Of a stretch of 64,000 nucleotides of DNA, positions 42,455 through 50,765 are shown piece by piece. The stretch's first letter is position 1. The number at the start of each line of letters is the position of its first letter. Both the position numbers and the translations under genes were made by a program. The DNA comes from Algoriphagus taiwanensis (GTDB lineage: Bacteria; Bacteroidota; Bacteroidia; Cytophagales; Cyclobacteriaceae): assembly GCF_036245645.1 (NCBI RefSeq), contig NZ_BTPE01000002.1, positions 372,001 to 436,000 on the forward strand, read 5' to 3'. The notes beneath the pieces were generated by a model that was not told the origin of the DNA, searched no databases, and was given only the letters and a program-made list of their open reading frames with translations.

Positions 42455-45199
42455 ATGCCTTCAAAAAAAGCTCTTGGTTTACTCTTTCTATTTTTGGGCA
42501 GCTTTTCCTGCCTTCAAGCCCAAACTTTCAGGGAAAAGTTGGAGCAGGCAGATCAGTTGTATTTTTTGGATGCTCCTACTGAGGAGCAGGATCGCAAGGC
42601 CTTGGAATTGTACGAAGAGGTCTTGTCTTTCACTCCCGAACCCGAGGAGTCCATGGACTTTGTTTTGGCTTGTGAACGAGCAGGCAATTTGTATTTGACT
42701 TTCAGAATGCCTGAAAAGGCTAAGTTTTGGTATGCCAAAGGAATTGAACTCGCAAGGGCATTTGGGCATTCGGATACCTTAGTCTATGCACATCACCTTT
42801 ACTTGGGTGAGTCCTATTTTGGATTGAACCAATTTGACAGTTCCCTTTACCATCTGGAAACGGCTGAGCGAATTCAGTCCAAAATCGATCAGGGAATGCA
42901 GCCCGAGCGGCTTTACAATGCATTGGGCGTTTATTTTTTCGAGACCGGAAATTTCAATCGGAGTATTTCCTATTTCACCAAAGCCAATTCTTACCTCGAT
43001 GCTGAAGACCCCAATCAACTCTACGCCCGATACAGTTTTTTGTCCAACAAGGCCTCGGCCTTGTACCGACTGGGAAGGTTTGATGAGGCTCAGGCCATTT
43101 ATTCGGACTTGCTGAATTTCGGAATCAATAAGGATCAAATTCTCCTCAATTTGGCCAATACCTATTTAGAACAAAATCAGGGACAGGAGGCTCTGCAAGT
43201 TCTTGGACAAGTCAATACTGGTTTTGGAAATCGATCCCTTTCGTATCTGAATCTCAAGGCAAAAGCTTGGATGCAGGTCAATAGGCTTGATTCTTTGGAA
43301 CAAACCTTGGAAACTGCCGAAAAACTCATTTCGGATGAATTTGCTAACAGAAAGATTCTCCAAAAAGCCATTTTTTATACCAATTCAGGGGATTTGGCTT
43401 TATTAAGGGGAAATGAAAAAACTGCTCTGGATTTGTATCAACGATCCATTGAGCAGCTATTGCCTACCTATTCTTCCTCTGGATTCATGGAAAATCCCAA
43501 AGAGTATCCTTTCGGGATTTCTTTTCTTTCCCTTTTTGAGGTATTGACCAAAAAGGCCGAGGCCTCTTGGAAGCTTTATCAAAGAGACAAAAGCAAGCAG
43601 TGGTTTGACCTTGGAATAGATACTTGGGAGGCTGCTTTCAGACTTTCCAGTTTTATCTCCGCCAACTATGACAATGATGAAGCCCGGATATTTTTAGGGG
43701 ATCGGGTTTTGGAAGGATACAAAACCTACCTAAATGGATTATTTTTTCTCTCATCTTCTCAGGATAGGGAAATGACGATGAAAAGGATTTTCTCCCTTTC
43801 GGAACGCAGCAAGGCTGAGGCTTTGAAAATTGGAAGAAATCAGGAAGCAAAAAAGCGCCAATCCCAAATTCCCAAATCGCTGATTCAAGAGGAAAGGAAT
43901 ATTCTTTATGCCATCTCCCGGACCTATCAGCAGCAGCTCAATGCCAGTTCGGAGGATCAAATTCAGGATGTAGAGGCGGAATTGGCAGACTTGCAGGTAA
44001 GGCTTTCTAGATTGCGTGAAGATTTTAGAAAAATCGATGGTTTTACAGAGCAGAAAAACCGGGAAATTGATTTGGAAGCAATTCAGGAGAAGTTGGGGGA
44101 AGACCTCACCCTGATGACCTTTTTCTTAAGTGAGGCTCATCTTTTTGTTTTTGTCATTTCAGAGGATTCTTTCGAATCTAAAGCTATTGCTCTCGATCGG
44201 GTTCCTTTTGATGGCTTGGAAGCTTGGCTGAGAGGGATCAGAAATCCGGGTAGCTCTTCCCGATGGGGGACCCCTGAAGAGATCAAAGCCTTTTCTGAAC
44301 TTGTTTTTGGGAATTTTCAAAGGACCTTAAAAAGAGGTGATGAATTGCTCATTGTTCCTCATGATATTTTAAATTCTGTTCCTTTTGAACTCATGCCTTT
44401 TGAAGGGGAAAAGCTTCTTTTGGAAGTACTTCCAGTCACCTATCAATATTCTTCCTGGGCCATTTTGGAAGCCTCAAAGGCGAAAAAGCAAAGTGGTTTT
44501 CTGGCATTTGCTCCTTTTTTGGGTGAGGAGGTAGAGACCAATTCGAGTGGTTTTGCCCGACTTCCTATGTCTTTTGCTGAGGTGGAGGATAGGAAAGGTC
44601 AAGTCCTGATCGGAAAAGATGCGAGCAGAGAGGCTTTCCTCAGTCGAGCCCATCAGGCTGGGATTTTGCACTTGGCTACTCATGCAGTAGCTTCCTCAGA
44701 GGATCCCAATGAGGCCTTTATCGCCTTTTATCCAGAAGAGGAGGAGTTCCGGGTTTTTGCTCCGGAGTTGGCTTTTCAGAATCTCCAAAATACCCAACTG
44801 GTTTATTTGAGTGCCTGTGAGACAGGGTCAGGAGTCTTAAGTAAAAGTGAAGGAATTATCAGTTTGGCCCGAAGTCTTTCCATAGCCGGTGTGGATCAGT
44901 TGGTTTTTTCTCAGTGGATCAGTGAGGATAAGGTAGCGGCCTTTATCGCTCAGCGGTTTTACCGATATCTGGATAAGGGAGAAAGCTATTCCAATTCCTT
45001 GCGACTAGCCAGGCTGGACTTAATCTCTGATCCCAAAATGGCCCAGTTTCATCATCCTTTTTATTGGGCAAATTTCCGTGTGGTCGGACTTCCTGATTCC
45101 AGTTCCGATGAAGAATGGGCCCTTTGGCAAATAGCTTTAGTAATCAGCTTCGGGCTTATGCTTCTCTTGGTAGGGGTATTAGTAATGGTTCGGAAGTAG
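42455..45199 (+). CDS. Membrane-anchored TPR-CHAT protease
   Basis: 914 residues. Signal peptide (ends SCLQAQ), then TPR repeats from about 30 to 430 (AKFWYAKGIELARAFGHSD, FNRSISYFTKANSYL, DEAQAIYSDLLNFG), a coiled coil about 470-530, and a CHAT domain from about 600 to 875. The caspase-type dyad is His743 (LHLATHA) and Cys788 (LSACETGSG), both intact. A membrane segment at the very end (ALVISFGLMLLLVGVLVMV) anchors it, so TPR and CHAT parts face the periplasm if the N-terminal signal is cleaved. CHAT proteins are cysteine proteases (separase, gingipain and caspase clan) or act as such in gasdermin and CRISPR-linked systems. No gasdermin or Cas gene is visible. Upstream Asp19 lipoprotein is probably in the same transcript. 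Confidence 0.93.
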   Translation: MPSKKALGLLFLFLGSFSCLQAQTFREKLEQADQLYFLDAPTEEQDRKALELYEEVLSFTPEPEESMDFVLACERAGNLYLTFRMPEKAKFWYAKGIELARAFGHSDTLVYAHHLYLGESYFGLNQFDSSLYHLETAERIQSKIDQGMQPERLYNALGVYFFETGNFNRSISYFTKANSYLDAEDPNQLYARYSFLSNKASALYRLGRFDEAQAIYSDLLNFGINKDQILLNLANTYLEQNQGQEALQVLGQVNTGFGNRSLSYLNLKAKAWMQVNRLDSLEQTLETAEKLISDEFANRKILQKAIFYTNSGDLALLRGNEKTALDLYQRSIEQLLPTYSSSGFMENPKEYPFGISFLSLFEVLTKKAEASWKLYQRDKSKQWFDLGIDTWEAAFRLSSFISANYDNDEARIFLGDRVLEGYKTYLNGLFFLSSSQDREMTMKRIFSLSERSKAEALKIGRNQEAKKRQSQIPKSLIQEERNILYAISRTYQQQLNASSEDQIQDVEAELADLQVRLSRLREDFRKIDGFTEQKNREIDLEAIQEKLGEDLTLMTFFLSEAHLFVFVISEDSFESKAIALDRVPFDGLEAWLRGIRNPGSSSRWGTPEEIKAFSELVFGNFQRTLKRGDELLIVPHDILNSVPFELMPFEGEKLLLEVLPVTYQYSSWAILEASKAKKQSGFLAFAPFLGEEVETNSSGFARLPMSFAEVEDRKGQVLIGKDASREAFLSRAHQAGILHLATHAVASSEDPNEAFIAFYPEEEEFRVFAPELAFQNLQNTQLVYLSACETGSGVLSKSEGIISLARSLSIAGVDQLVFSQWISEDKVAAFIAQRFYRYLDKGESYSNSLRLARLDLISDPKMAQFHHPFYWANFRVVGLPDSSSDEEWALWQIALVISFGLMLLLVGVLVMVRK

Positions 45200-46202
45200 T
45201 TTTGGACTTCCTCCTTTCTTTTTTACGAAGCAAAATTTCCACTTTATTGAGTGAAAGCATTCCTTTTTGGATGGTATTTGGAGCTTTGATGACATTTCGG
45301 ATCGCCGGAGTCAAAGCAGATAGTACGAGCATAAAGGCGAGCAATTCTCCCGGAGTGCTTGAATCGGGAGTAAAATAAATAAGCAGAAGCAGGGAAAAGA
45401 TCAGAGTAGGGCCGAGTAAGGTAATCAGGCTTTGTCTCAATGATTCTGCCTTTCTATACTGAAGATTGGCAGTCAAAACCCTGGATTTTTTTTGCTTGAA
45501 TCTTCGGATGGTCCGGTCCATCAGCTTGTTTTCCCGGATTTGTTCATGTCTTCCAAAGCTTTCTGTGACCAGATTGATCAGATTGCTTTTGCTGTTTCTT
45601 TTCTCCAATATCAATGGAGTCTGATTTCGATCCAAGAAAATAAAAACCGGAAGCAGAAGCAGGGCCATTCCGAGGACAGTGAGTGTCCAAACGGGATTGA
45701 GCCAAAGCAAGACCAAAAAGCCAGTCAGAAGAAATAGAGCATCCCGGATTCCCCGAAAGATTCCGTTGACGAGCATATTTCGGATGGATTGCATATCGCC
45801 GCTGTAGCGGAGCAGATATTTTCCGAAGGGCACTTCAGAAAAAAGTTGAGTGGACCAATGGATCTGCTTCGAAAAAAGGTCTGTGGTAAGTCTGCTGATC
45901 AGTCGCTCTGCGGAATAGTTGATGGATTTTCTTTCGACAAAATCCAAGGTGAACTTCAAAAGAATCACGGTCAGAAAAACCCCGAAGAAGAGGGAGATGT
46001 CCAGAATCCGGATTCCGAATTTTTCCAAAAGCAGGGTTTTGCTGATTCCTTCCTGATAATTGAGGTCAAAGAAGGAACCGACCATCAGGCTCAGGAGAAA
46101 GGTGCAGAGGCTGGAAATCCAGCCCACTATTCCAATAGCCGCCAATTGCGGGTTTTTTCGAAACCAAAGCCTATTCAGCGTTTTATTTTTGATCCACTCC
46201 AT
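45156..46202 (-). CDS. ABC exporter transmembrane domain without ATPase domain
   Basis: 348 residues. Six membrane segments in the type IV exporter (ABC_membrane) pattern, with the coupling-helix regions NYSAERLISRLTTDLFSKQ and NSKSNLINLVTESFGRHEQIRENK. The protein ends at KVEILLRKKERRKS, just where the linker to the nucleotide-binding domain would start; there is no Walker A, signature or Walker B in it or after it. Either it pairs with a separate ATPase encoded elsewhere, or it lost the domain when its end was fused against the CHAT gene (3' overlap of 44 bases). Last gene of a three-gene minus-strand unit. Confidence 0.85.
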   Translation of the reverse strand: MEWIKNKTLNRLWFRKNPQLAAIGIVGWISSLCTFLLSLMVGSFFDLNYQEGISKTLLLEKFGIRILDISLFFGVFLTVILLKFTLDFVERKSINYSAERLISRLTTDLFSKQIHWSTQLFSEVPFGKYLLRYSGDMQSIRNMLVNGIFRGIRDALFLLTGFLVLLWLNPVWTLTVLGMALLLLPVFIFLDRNQTPLILEKRNSKSNLINLVTESFGRHEQIRENKLMDRTIRRFKQKKSRVLTANLQYRKAESLRQSLITLLGPTLIFSLLLLIYFTPDSSTPGELLAFMLVLSALTPAIRNVIKAPNTIQKGMLSLNKVEILLRKKERRKSKTTSEPLLIPLPREA

Positions 46203-46227
46203 GTGATTTGCTTTGATCTATTTTTTA

Positions 46228-47295
46228 TTAAGCTTGAAGAAGATTGTATCCACGCTGGATTTCTGGCCATCTGCCCAGGCTTAAGTCTTCCAGATTCAGA
46301 ATAGGCATGAAGAGCAGGTCTTGCTTTTCATACAGATATTCTTTCACTTCTTTGATAAGTAAGGTGCTGGCGGTGAAAAGTCCAGAAAGTGCGGAAGGCA
46401 TGATTCCCCAGTTGATGAGGGTTTCCATTCCATGCACTGCAGAAAGACTATCTCCGGCAGAAAATACCACCTGATGTACCGTGCTCATAAAAACTGGATT
46501 TTGGAGAAGCATCCGGGTTTCCCTTTGAAATAAGCCATCGGCTATTTCTACGATGACAAATTCCGGGTTTTTGGAATTCACCTCAGCGAGTAAGGTCTCG
46601 TAAAGATTGAGAATTTCTGCTTCCGAACTGAGGTAGGTAGAAGGATAACCCAACTTGGAGAAATCCACAGAAACACAGGCTCCTAAGTCATAAGCTAGGT
46701 TTTTGTCCTTGGGATAGGCTGTTCCGGTAAGCTTGATATAGGCCGAAGAAATTCCTTTTTTGGCGAAGCCATGCCCCAAAAAGGCAGCTGTGGTTGTTTT
46801 CCCACTATCCATCGAAGAGCCAAGGGACAGGATTACTTTGGTTTTGAAGGCTTCTTTTCCGGTGAATTTTTTGATCGAATGCTTTCGTTCCCGTATGGTA
46901 TTGATGATTTGGCCTTTGAGGTCCACAGCGATCCCGATCAATTTTAGTCGGGTAGGTCCTTCCTTTTCATACTTAGTATGGGTGCTTTCCAGAATCCCCA
47001 CCACTCCTCCTCCTCCGAGAAGGTGATATTCATCCTGAATTTGGGCAGGAATATATCCCTCAAACTGATTAGTGGCATAGCGGGTACCAAAAACGCACAT
47101 TAATTGGTCACCTGGAAGTATGCTCAGATTGCGTCCTGCGGACTGGAGTTGAGTGTGTTTTCCGATTTCAAGGACTTCAAAGACTGCCACGTCACCCGCT
47201 TGGAAGGCAGTATCTGCAGGAAGGGATTCGGGAGAAATAAGGCGCGTGGGATTGATATGATTGCAAAGCATTCCCTTTTTGATTCTTGTGTTCAT
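46228..47295 (-). CDS. P-loop protein of DUF1611-like type
   Basis: 355 residues, soluble. The N-terminal half (VAVFEVLEIGKHTQLQS, RYATNQFEGYIPAQIQDEYHLLGGGGVVG) looks like a beta-rich domain; the C-terminal half (from about 150) is a P-loop NTPase with Walker A GSSMDSGKTTTAA and IVEIADGLFQRET as a probable Walker B region. This matches the C-terminal domain of DUF1611-type proteins. Biochemical role unknown. Sits between the ABC membrane-domain gene and a DUF2490 gene on the same strand with gaps of 12-25 bases. Confidence 0.75.
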   Translation of the reverse strand: MNTRIKKGMLCNHINPTRLISPESLPADTAFQAGDVAVFEVLEIGKHTQLQSAGRNLSILPGDQLMCVFGTRYATNQFEGYIPAQIQDEYHLLGGGGVVGILESTHTKYEKEGPTRLKLIGIAVDLKGQIINTIRERKHSIKKFTGKEAFKTKVILSLGSSMDSGKTTTAAFLGHGFAKKGISSAYIKLTGTAYPKDKNLAYDLGACVSVDFSKLGYPSTYLSSEAEILNLYETLLAEVNSKNPEFVIVEIADGLFQRETRMLLQNPVFMSTVHQVVFSAGDSLSAVHGMETLINWGIMPSALSGLFTASTLLIKEVKEYLYEKQDLLFMPILNLEDLSLGRWPEIQRGYNLLQA

Positions 47296-47307
47296 AGGAT
47301 ATAGTGA

Positions 47308-48120
47308 TTAGAAGTTGATTGGGAGAAAGCCTTCCCCATTGAGAGGTTTGATTTGATAGGACAAGGCAAGTCCGATGATATGTTGGTTATTAAATGGTCT
47401 TTGGATTCGGCCCGTATTGGGGTTGAGCACATTGATTTTATTGGTTTCTGAAAGGACCAGATTGAATTCATGCTGATTGATATAGTACAGGGAAAGTCGG
47501 ATGGGTTTGGAGATTTTGAAATTGAAATTGGCCATCAACCTTCCCCTATGAAGTCCATTGGATGGTTTTCGGGCGATTTCCTCCCCACTCTCGGAAAAGT
47601 ACCGGATAGGGGCTCCACCGATATTGAAGAAAAGTGCATAGTTCAGTGAAGGGGCGACTCTCAGGAAGTCCAGTCTTTTTCTTAGGCCAATTCTTGAACC
47701 CAAAATCACCCGGTAGTCGAATCTGGACTCTTGGTCATTGTGAGCTTCCAGCTGCAGGCTGTTTCTCAGGGTAAACCTGCGATCAAGCTTGATTCTATGG
47801 CTGCCCTCCATATTCCATCTGTGGGTAGTCCGACCGGAGCTCGGAAGATTCATCCAGGCTGTCCCCAGCTGGAGTCGCCAATCTTTTGAGACTTGATAGG
47901 TCAGGGCCGCTGCATACCAATTGAAGGAAGTTTCGAGACCAGGTTCGTCAATATTTAGTGATTTGATGTAGGAGGCTCGTATGTCCAATTTTTCGGTCAA
48001 AGGCGCACCCACATTGAAGCTGCTCCAAAGTCGGGTTTTATATTGTCCTTGTGCAGATTGAGGACTTCCGATCAGCAGTAAGAGCAGAAGGAAAAGAAAA
48101 GACAGGAAGTTGACTTTCAT
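47308..48120 (-). CDS. DUF2490 outer-membrane protein
   Basis: 270 residues. Signal peptide (ends AQGQ), then the DUF2490 pattern YKTRLWSSFNVGAPLTEKLDIRASYIKS and repeated amphipathic strands with an aromatic C-terminus (INF). Family function unknown; thought to be an outer-membrane barrel. First gene of the DUF2490 - P-loop - ABC membrane-domain unit, with an inverted repeat in its leader. Confidence 0.85.
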   Translation of the reverse strand: MKVNFLSFLFLLLLLLIGSPQSAQGQYKTRLWSSFNVGAPLTEKLDIRASYIKSLNIDEPGLETSFNWYAAALTYQVSKDWRLQLGTAWMNLPSSGRTTHRWNMEGSHRIKLDRRFTLRNSLQLEAHNDQESRFDYRVILGSRIGLRKRLDFLRVAPSLNYALFFNIGGAPIRYFSESGEEIARKPSNGLHRGRLMANFNFKISKPIRLSLYYINQHEFNLVLSETNKINVLNPNTGRIQRPFNNQHIIGLALSYQIKPLNGEGFLPINF

Positions 48121-48171
48121 AAAAGGTTGATGATTTAATCTGCCTTTTGGTCGATCCTGCGGTTGGAATTG

Positions 48172-48238
48172 TAATCCTCCGGATTAATTTTTTTTTAGAA
48201 TTTCTATAAAGAAAATAGTATTTAAAGGAGGAGGATTA
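48172..48238. promoter_or_regulatory. Inverted repeat upstream of the DUF2490 unit
   Basis: TAATCCTCC (48172-48180) and its reverse complement GGAGGATTA (48230-48238) are separated by 49 A/T-rich bases. The left arm also forms a short palindrome of its own (TAATCC-TCC-GGATTA). It could be a regulator site or a leader RNA structure; no further support. Confidence 0.35.
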
Positions 48239-48297
48239 AAAATTGAGAATGAGTATAAAGTATTGATTTTGAATTTTTTAAATCATTTCATTAAAAG

Positions 48298-48328
48298 AAA
48301 AAAGACGCCCCCTTGAGGTGTCTTTTCT
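48298..48328 (-). terminator. Terminator after the acidic lipoprotein gene
   Basis: A 10-bp stem AAAAGACGCC / GGTGTCTTTT (one G-T pair) with a 7-base loop; on the minus strand it is followed by TTTTTT. It lies 43 bases after the stop at 48371. Confidence 0.85.
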
Positions 48329-48370
48329 AAGTATGGGAAAGGCTTTTTAGCCTAATATCAATTGATGAGA

Positions 48371-49111
48371 TTAATTCATTTTCAATTCAATTTCAGTGGA
48401 GTCTTTGATTCTTTGCTCCACCTTTCTGAAAATAGAACCATTGATTTGCTTGGTGATCAAAAGCACGCCATCTGTCAATTCAGCGGCTTCCAATTCAGAT
48501 GTGCTGACTCCGGAGAACCAACCCTCAGCATTAATCTGAAATAAGGCAAGGGGATTATTGACTGCATCCAAAAAGAAAAGGTCATCGTCATCTTCTGCTT
48601 CCAATTCCACTTCAAAATCCCAATCGTCGTCGTCATCTCCAAATACCTGAAACTTGAAGGGAACAGCGCTTCCATCTTGCTTATTAAAATTGCCGTTCAA
48701 TTCAAGAGAAGGCTGATTTCGGTTATCAATCAAGTCCAATTCTACTTCGATTTCTTCATAGTTACCGGCAGGTATGGCAATGAAAAAGTCCACTCCGGAA
48801 TCAAACTCATCAAAAGTGATCTTTTTGATTTCTGGGAATCTATATTCCAATTCTTTTTCAAACTCCCTTCCGGAATCATCCACTCCCTCGGTTTCCAGCT
48901 CGACTTCCTTTACCTGAATGAACCCTGAGTTGATTTCCAAGCCGGCATTGGTCAGTCTGGCTCCCGGATTAACTGAATTCTGAAGTTTGATTCCCATTCC
49001 GATTTTCACCTCACCGGTGCCGAGCACATCGGGATTGTTATCTTCCGAGCAGGAAGAAAAAGAGAATGCAAGAAATAGGAGCAGTGCGGGTAGAATAAGA
49101 TAGTTTTTCAT
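48371..49111 (-). CDS. Acidic lipoprotein (DUF4382-like)
   Basis: 246 residues. Lipobox FSSC (Cys21) after a hydrophobic signal. The body is beta-rich (GEVKIGMGIKLQNS, SGFIQVKEVELETEG, FFIAIPAGNYEEIEVELDLI), the pattern of DUF4382-type lipoproteins, with two Asp clusters (FGDDDDDWDFEVELEAEDDDDLFF). Like the Asp19 protein at 41537 it is probably a surface or periplasmic cation-binding protein. Function unknown. Its upstream neighbour is separated by a terminator. Confidence 0.75.
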   Translation of the reverse strand: MKNYLILPALLLFLAFSFSSCSEDNNPDVLGTGEVKIGMGIKLQNSVNPGARLTNAGLEINSGFIQVKEVELETEGVDDSGREFEKELEYRFPEIKKITFDEFDSGVDFFIAIPAGNYEEIEVELDLIDNRNQPSLELNGNFNKQDGSAVPFKFQVFGDDDDDWDFEVELEAEDDDDLFFLDAVNNPLALFQINAEGWFSGVSTSELEAAELTDGVLLITKQINGSIFRKVEQRIKDSTEIELKMN

Positions 49112-49179
49112 GTTTTCTTTTGATTTTTCTCTTAGTCGCAGCCAAGGGAAAAGATGTAACCATTACAAAAGAAAAAAAT

Positions 49180-49209
49180 GAAAAAAACTCCCGGGAGTGG
49201 GAGTTTTCT
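49180..49209 (-). terminator. Terminator of the sigma/anti-sigma unit
   Basis: Stem AAAACTCCC / GGGAGTTTT with a 6-base loop (GGGAGT), followed by T residues on both strands. It lies 22 bases beyond the stop of the gene at 49231. Confidence 0.85.
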
Positions 49210-49230
49210 TTGGTTTGCGGCCATTCTGGC

Positions 49231-50001
49231 TCAATATTTCCATTCCAAAAGAGTCATTTTCAGTTTGTCCCAGGCAGTGAAATTCTGGTGATAGGTGTGC
49301 TGAGGATCATTTTGGATTTTTTCCATTCTTGCTTTGGCATCACTGATTTTTCCCTGCTCCAAGTAGGCTTTCACCAGGTAGTAATCAATCTGATCAGCGA
49401 AGTCTTGGGATTGATTGAGCTGATTTCTATTTTCAATCGCTAGCAATAAGGTTTCTGAAGATTCGGGTTGACCTTGTTCTAGATTTGACATGGCCAAGAT
49501 GAAATAATCCTTGGCGCTATAGATGTCTATTTCAGAAGCCAATTTTTTGACTGTTTCGAAATCTTTCTTTTGATAAGCCTCCTCCAACGTACTGATTTCA
49601 AATTCTCCGGATCTCATTACGGGGATTTGGTAATCCAAATGCTTGGAAGTGATACTTTCTGGTGAGGTGCTGAAAAACAGGACTGCAAAAACTCCCGCCA
49701 GAAGCAAGGTCAAGGATGCGGCGATTCTACTTACCCAAGTGAAAGGGGAGATGGAGCGGGTAGGGGTCTCAGACTCAATTGCAGAAAAGTCACGATCATT
49801 CAGGAATTCAGATTGAGATTTTCGGATCATTTCTTTCCAGGCAGCCATTTGGACTCCTTCACGGGCGAGTTTCAAGGCTTCCAGTTCCAATTTCAGTGCA
49901 GAATCCACTTTGAGGTCTTCAACTAATTGCTCAGCTTTTTCTGCTTCCATCAATCCGTCCAAATAGGCTTCCAGGTCTTCTATAAGGTATCTGTTATTCA
50001 T
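49231..50001 (-). CDS. Putative membrane-bound anti-sigma factor with TPR-like C-terminus
   Basis: 256 residues. The N-terminal part (RYLIEDLEAYLDGLMEAEKAEQLVEDLKVDSALKLE) is a helical cytoplasmic region of the zinc-less anti-sigma type, without the HxxxCxxC zinc motif. One membrane span lies at about residues 92-112 (RIAASLTLLLAGVFAVLFF). The periplasmic C-terminus (about 140-256) has TPR-like helical pairs (TLEEAYQKKDFETVKKLASE, YYLVKAYLEQGKISDAKARME). It overlaps the ECF sigma gene by 8 bases and so probably controls it, releasing the sigma factor when the periplasmic domain senses a signal. Anti-sigma function is inferred from position and topology. Confidence 0.7.
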   Translation of the reverse strand: MNNRYLIEDLEAYLDGLMEAEKAEQLVEDLKVDSALKLELEALKLAREGVQMAAWKEMIRKSQSEFLNDRDFSAIESETPTRSISPFTWVSRIAASLTLLLAGVFAVLFFSTSPESITSKHLDYQIPVMRSGEFEISTLEEAYQKKDFETVKKLASEIDIYSAKDYFILAMSNLEQGQPESSETLLLAIENRNQLNQSQDFADQIDYYLVKAYLEQGKISDAKARMEKIQNDPQHTYHQNFTAWDKLKMTLLEWKY

Positions 50002-50602
50002 GGCGTAGTGCTTTTTGTAGATGGGTTTGTAAGGAAGGGGAGGATTTTACCTGATCGGTCAGGCTTTGGAGACATTTGTATTTTTTGTTTCTCAAGACCT
50101 GCTCCGAACTGAACTCCAGTTTTTCACAGATTTCTTTCATTGGCAATTCTTCGAAATAGAAGAGAGTGAGCACCTGCTTGCATTTTTCTCCCAGCTTCTC
50201 GAAAAGATCCATCACAAAGCGGAGATTTTCATTTCGGCTGATTTCCTCCGAAATGTCCAAGTCCATTTCGTCTTTTTCCATTTCGTATCGTTCGTTTCTG
50301 GCACTCATGCTTTTTCTTTTTCTCAATTCCGAAATCCAAAGATTTTTGCAAATGCTATAGAGAAAGGACTTAATGGATGCCTCTCCCCTGAATTTGCCTT
50401 GAGTAACCAATTTGACAAAGACCAACATCACTTCCTGAATCAGGTCTGCAGCATCGTCTTGGTTGCCGGAGTTTCTGAGAATGTAGTTTTCCAGTACTCC
50501 ATAATGCTGCTCATAAAGCTGATTGATCGCCTGATTGGGATTGGTTTTGGATCTAATCTGCTCCAGGAGCTCCTGATCGGTTAAATTTCGGTTTAGCTTC
50601 AT
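49994..50602 (-). CDS. ECF-type RNA polymerase sigma factor
   Basis: 202 residues. Region 2 is clear (NQAINQLYEQHYGVLENYILR... DAADLIQEVMLVFVKL, then KSFLYSICKNLWISELRKR) and region 4 follows (KCKQVLTLFYFEELPMKEICEKLEFSSEQVLRNKKYKCLQSL). ECF sigma factors drive envelope or stress regulons. The coupled membrane protein is its likely partner. Its targets are unknown; the nearby CHAT and lipoprotein genes are candidates only by proximity. Confidence 0.93.
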   Translation of the reverse strand: MKLNRNLTDQELLEQIRSKTNPNQAINQLYEQHYGVLENYILRNSGNQDDAADLIQEVMLVFVKLVTQGKFRGEASIKSFLYSICKNLWISELRKRKSMSARNERYEMEKDEMDLDISEEISRNENLRFVMDLFEKLGEKCKQVLTLFYFEELPMKEICEKLEFSSEQVLRNKKYKCLQSLTDQVKSSPSLQTHLQKALRHE

Positions 50603-50691
50603 CGGCTAATCATTACTTGGTCGACGGTGATTGGAAAAATGTAATCTCAATATCCAAATATTTTCCAATTCTTTCCATTACTCAAGCTTAC

Positions 50692-50722
50692 TTGGTGGGG
50701 AAGGGCTTAGAATGTACCTTTG
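50692..50722 (+). promoter_or_regulatory. Bacteroidota-type promoter of pncB with flanking direct repeat
   Basis: TTG (50692-50694), 20-base spacer, full-consensus TACCTTTG (50715-50722). The octamer GAATGTAC occurs twice, at 50710-50717 and 50722-50729, overlapping the -7 element, and could be a regulator site. The pncB ATG is about 44 bases downstream. Confidence 0.6.
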
Positions 50723-50765
50723 AATGTACTTGCTGAAGCAAAGCGGATAAAAGGCTATTCATCTC

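Noticed and set aside
48221..48260. Strong Shine-Dalgarno-like AAAGGAGGAGG followed by an ATG
   Set aside because: The frame stops after five codons, and the GGAGG is better explained as an arm of the inverted repeat.
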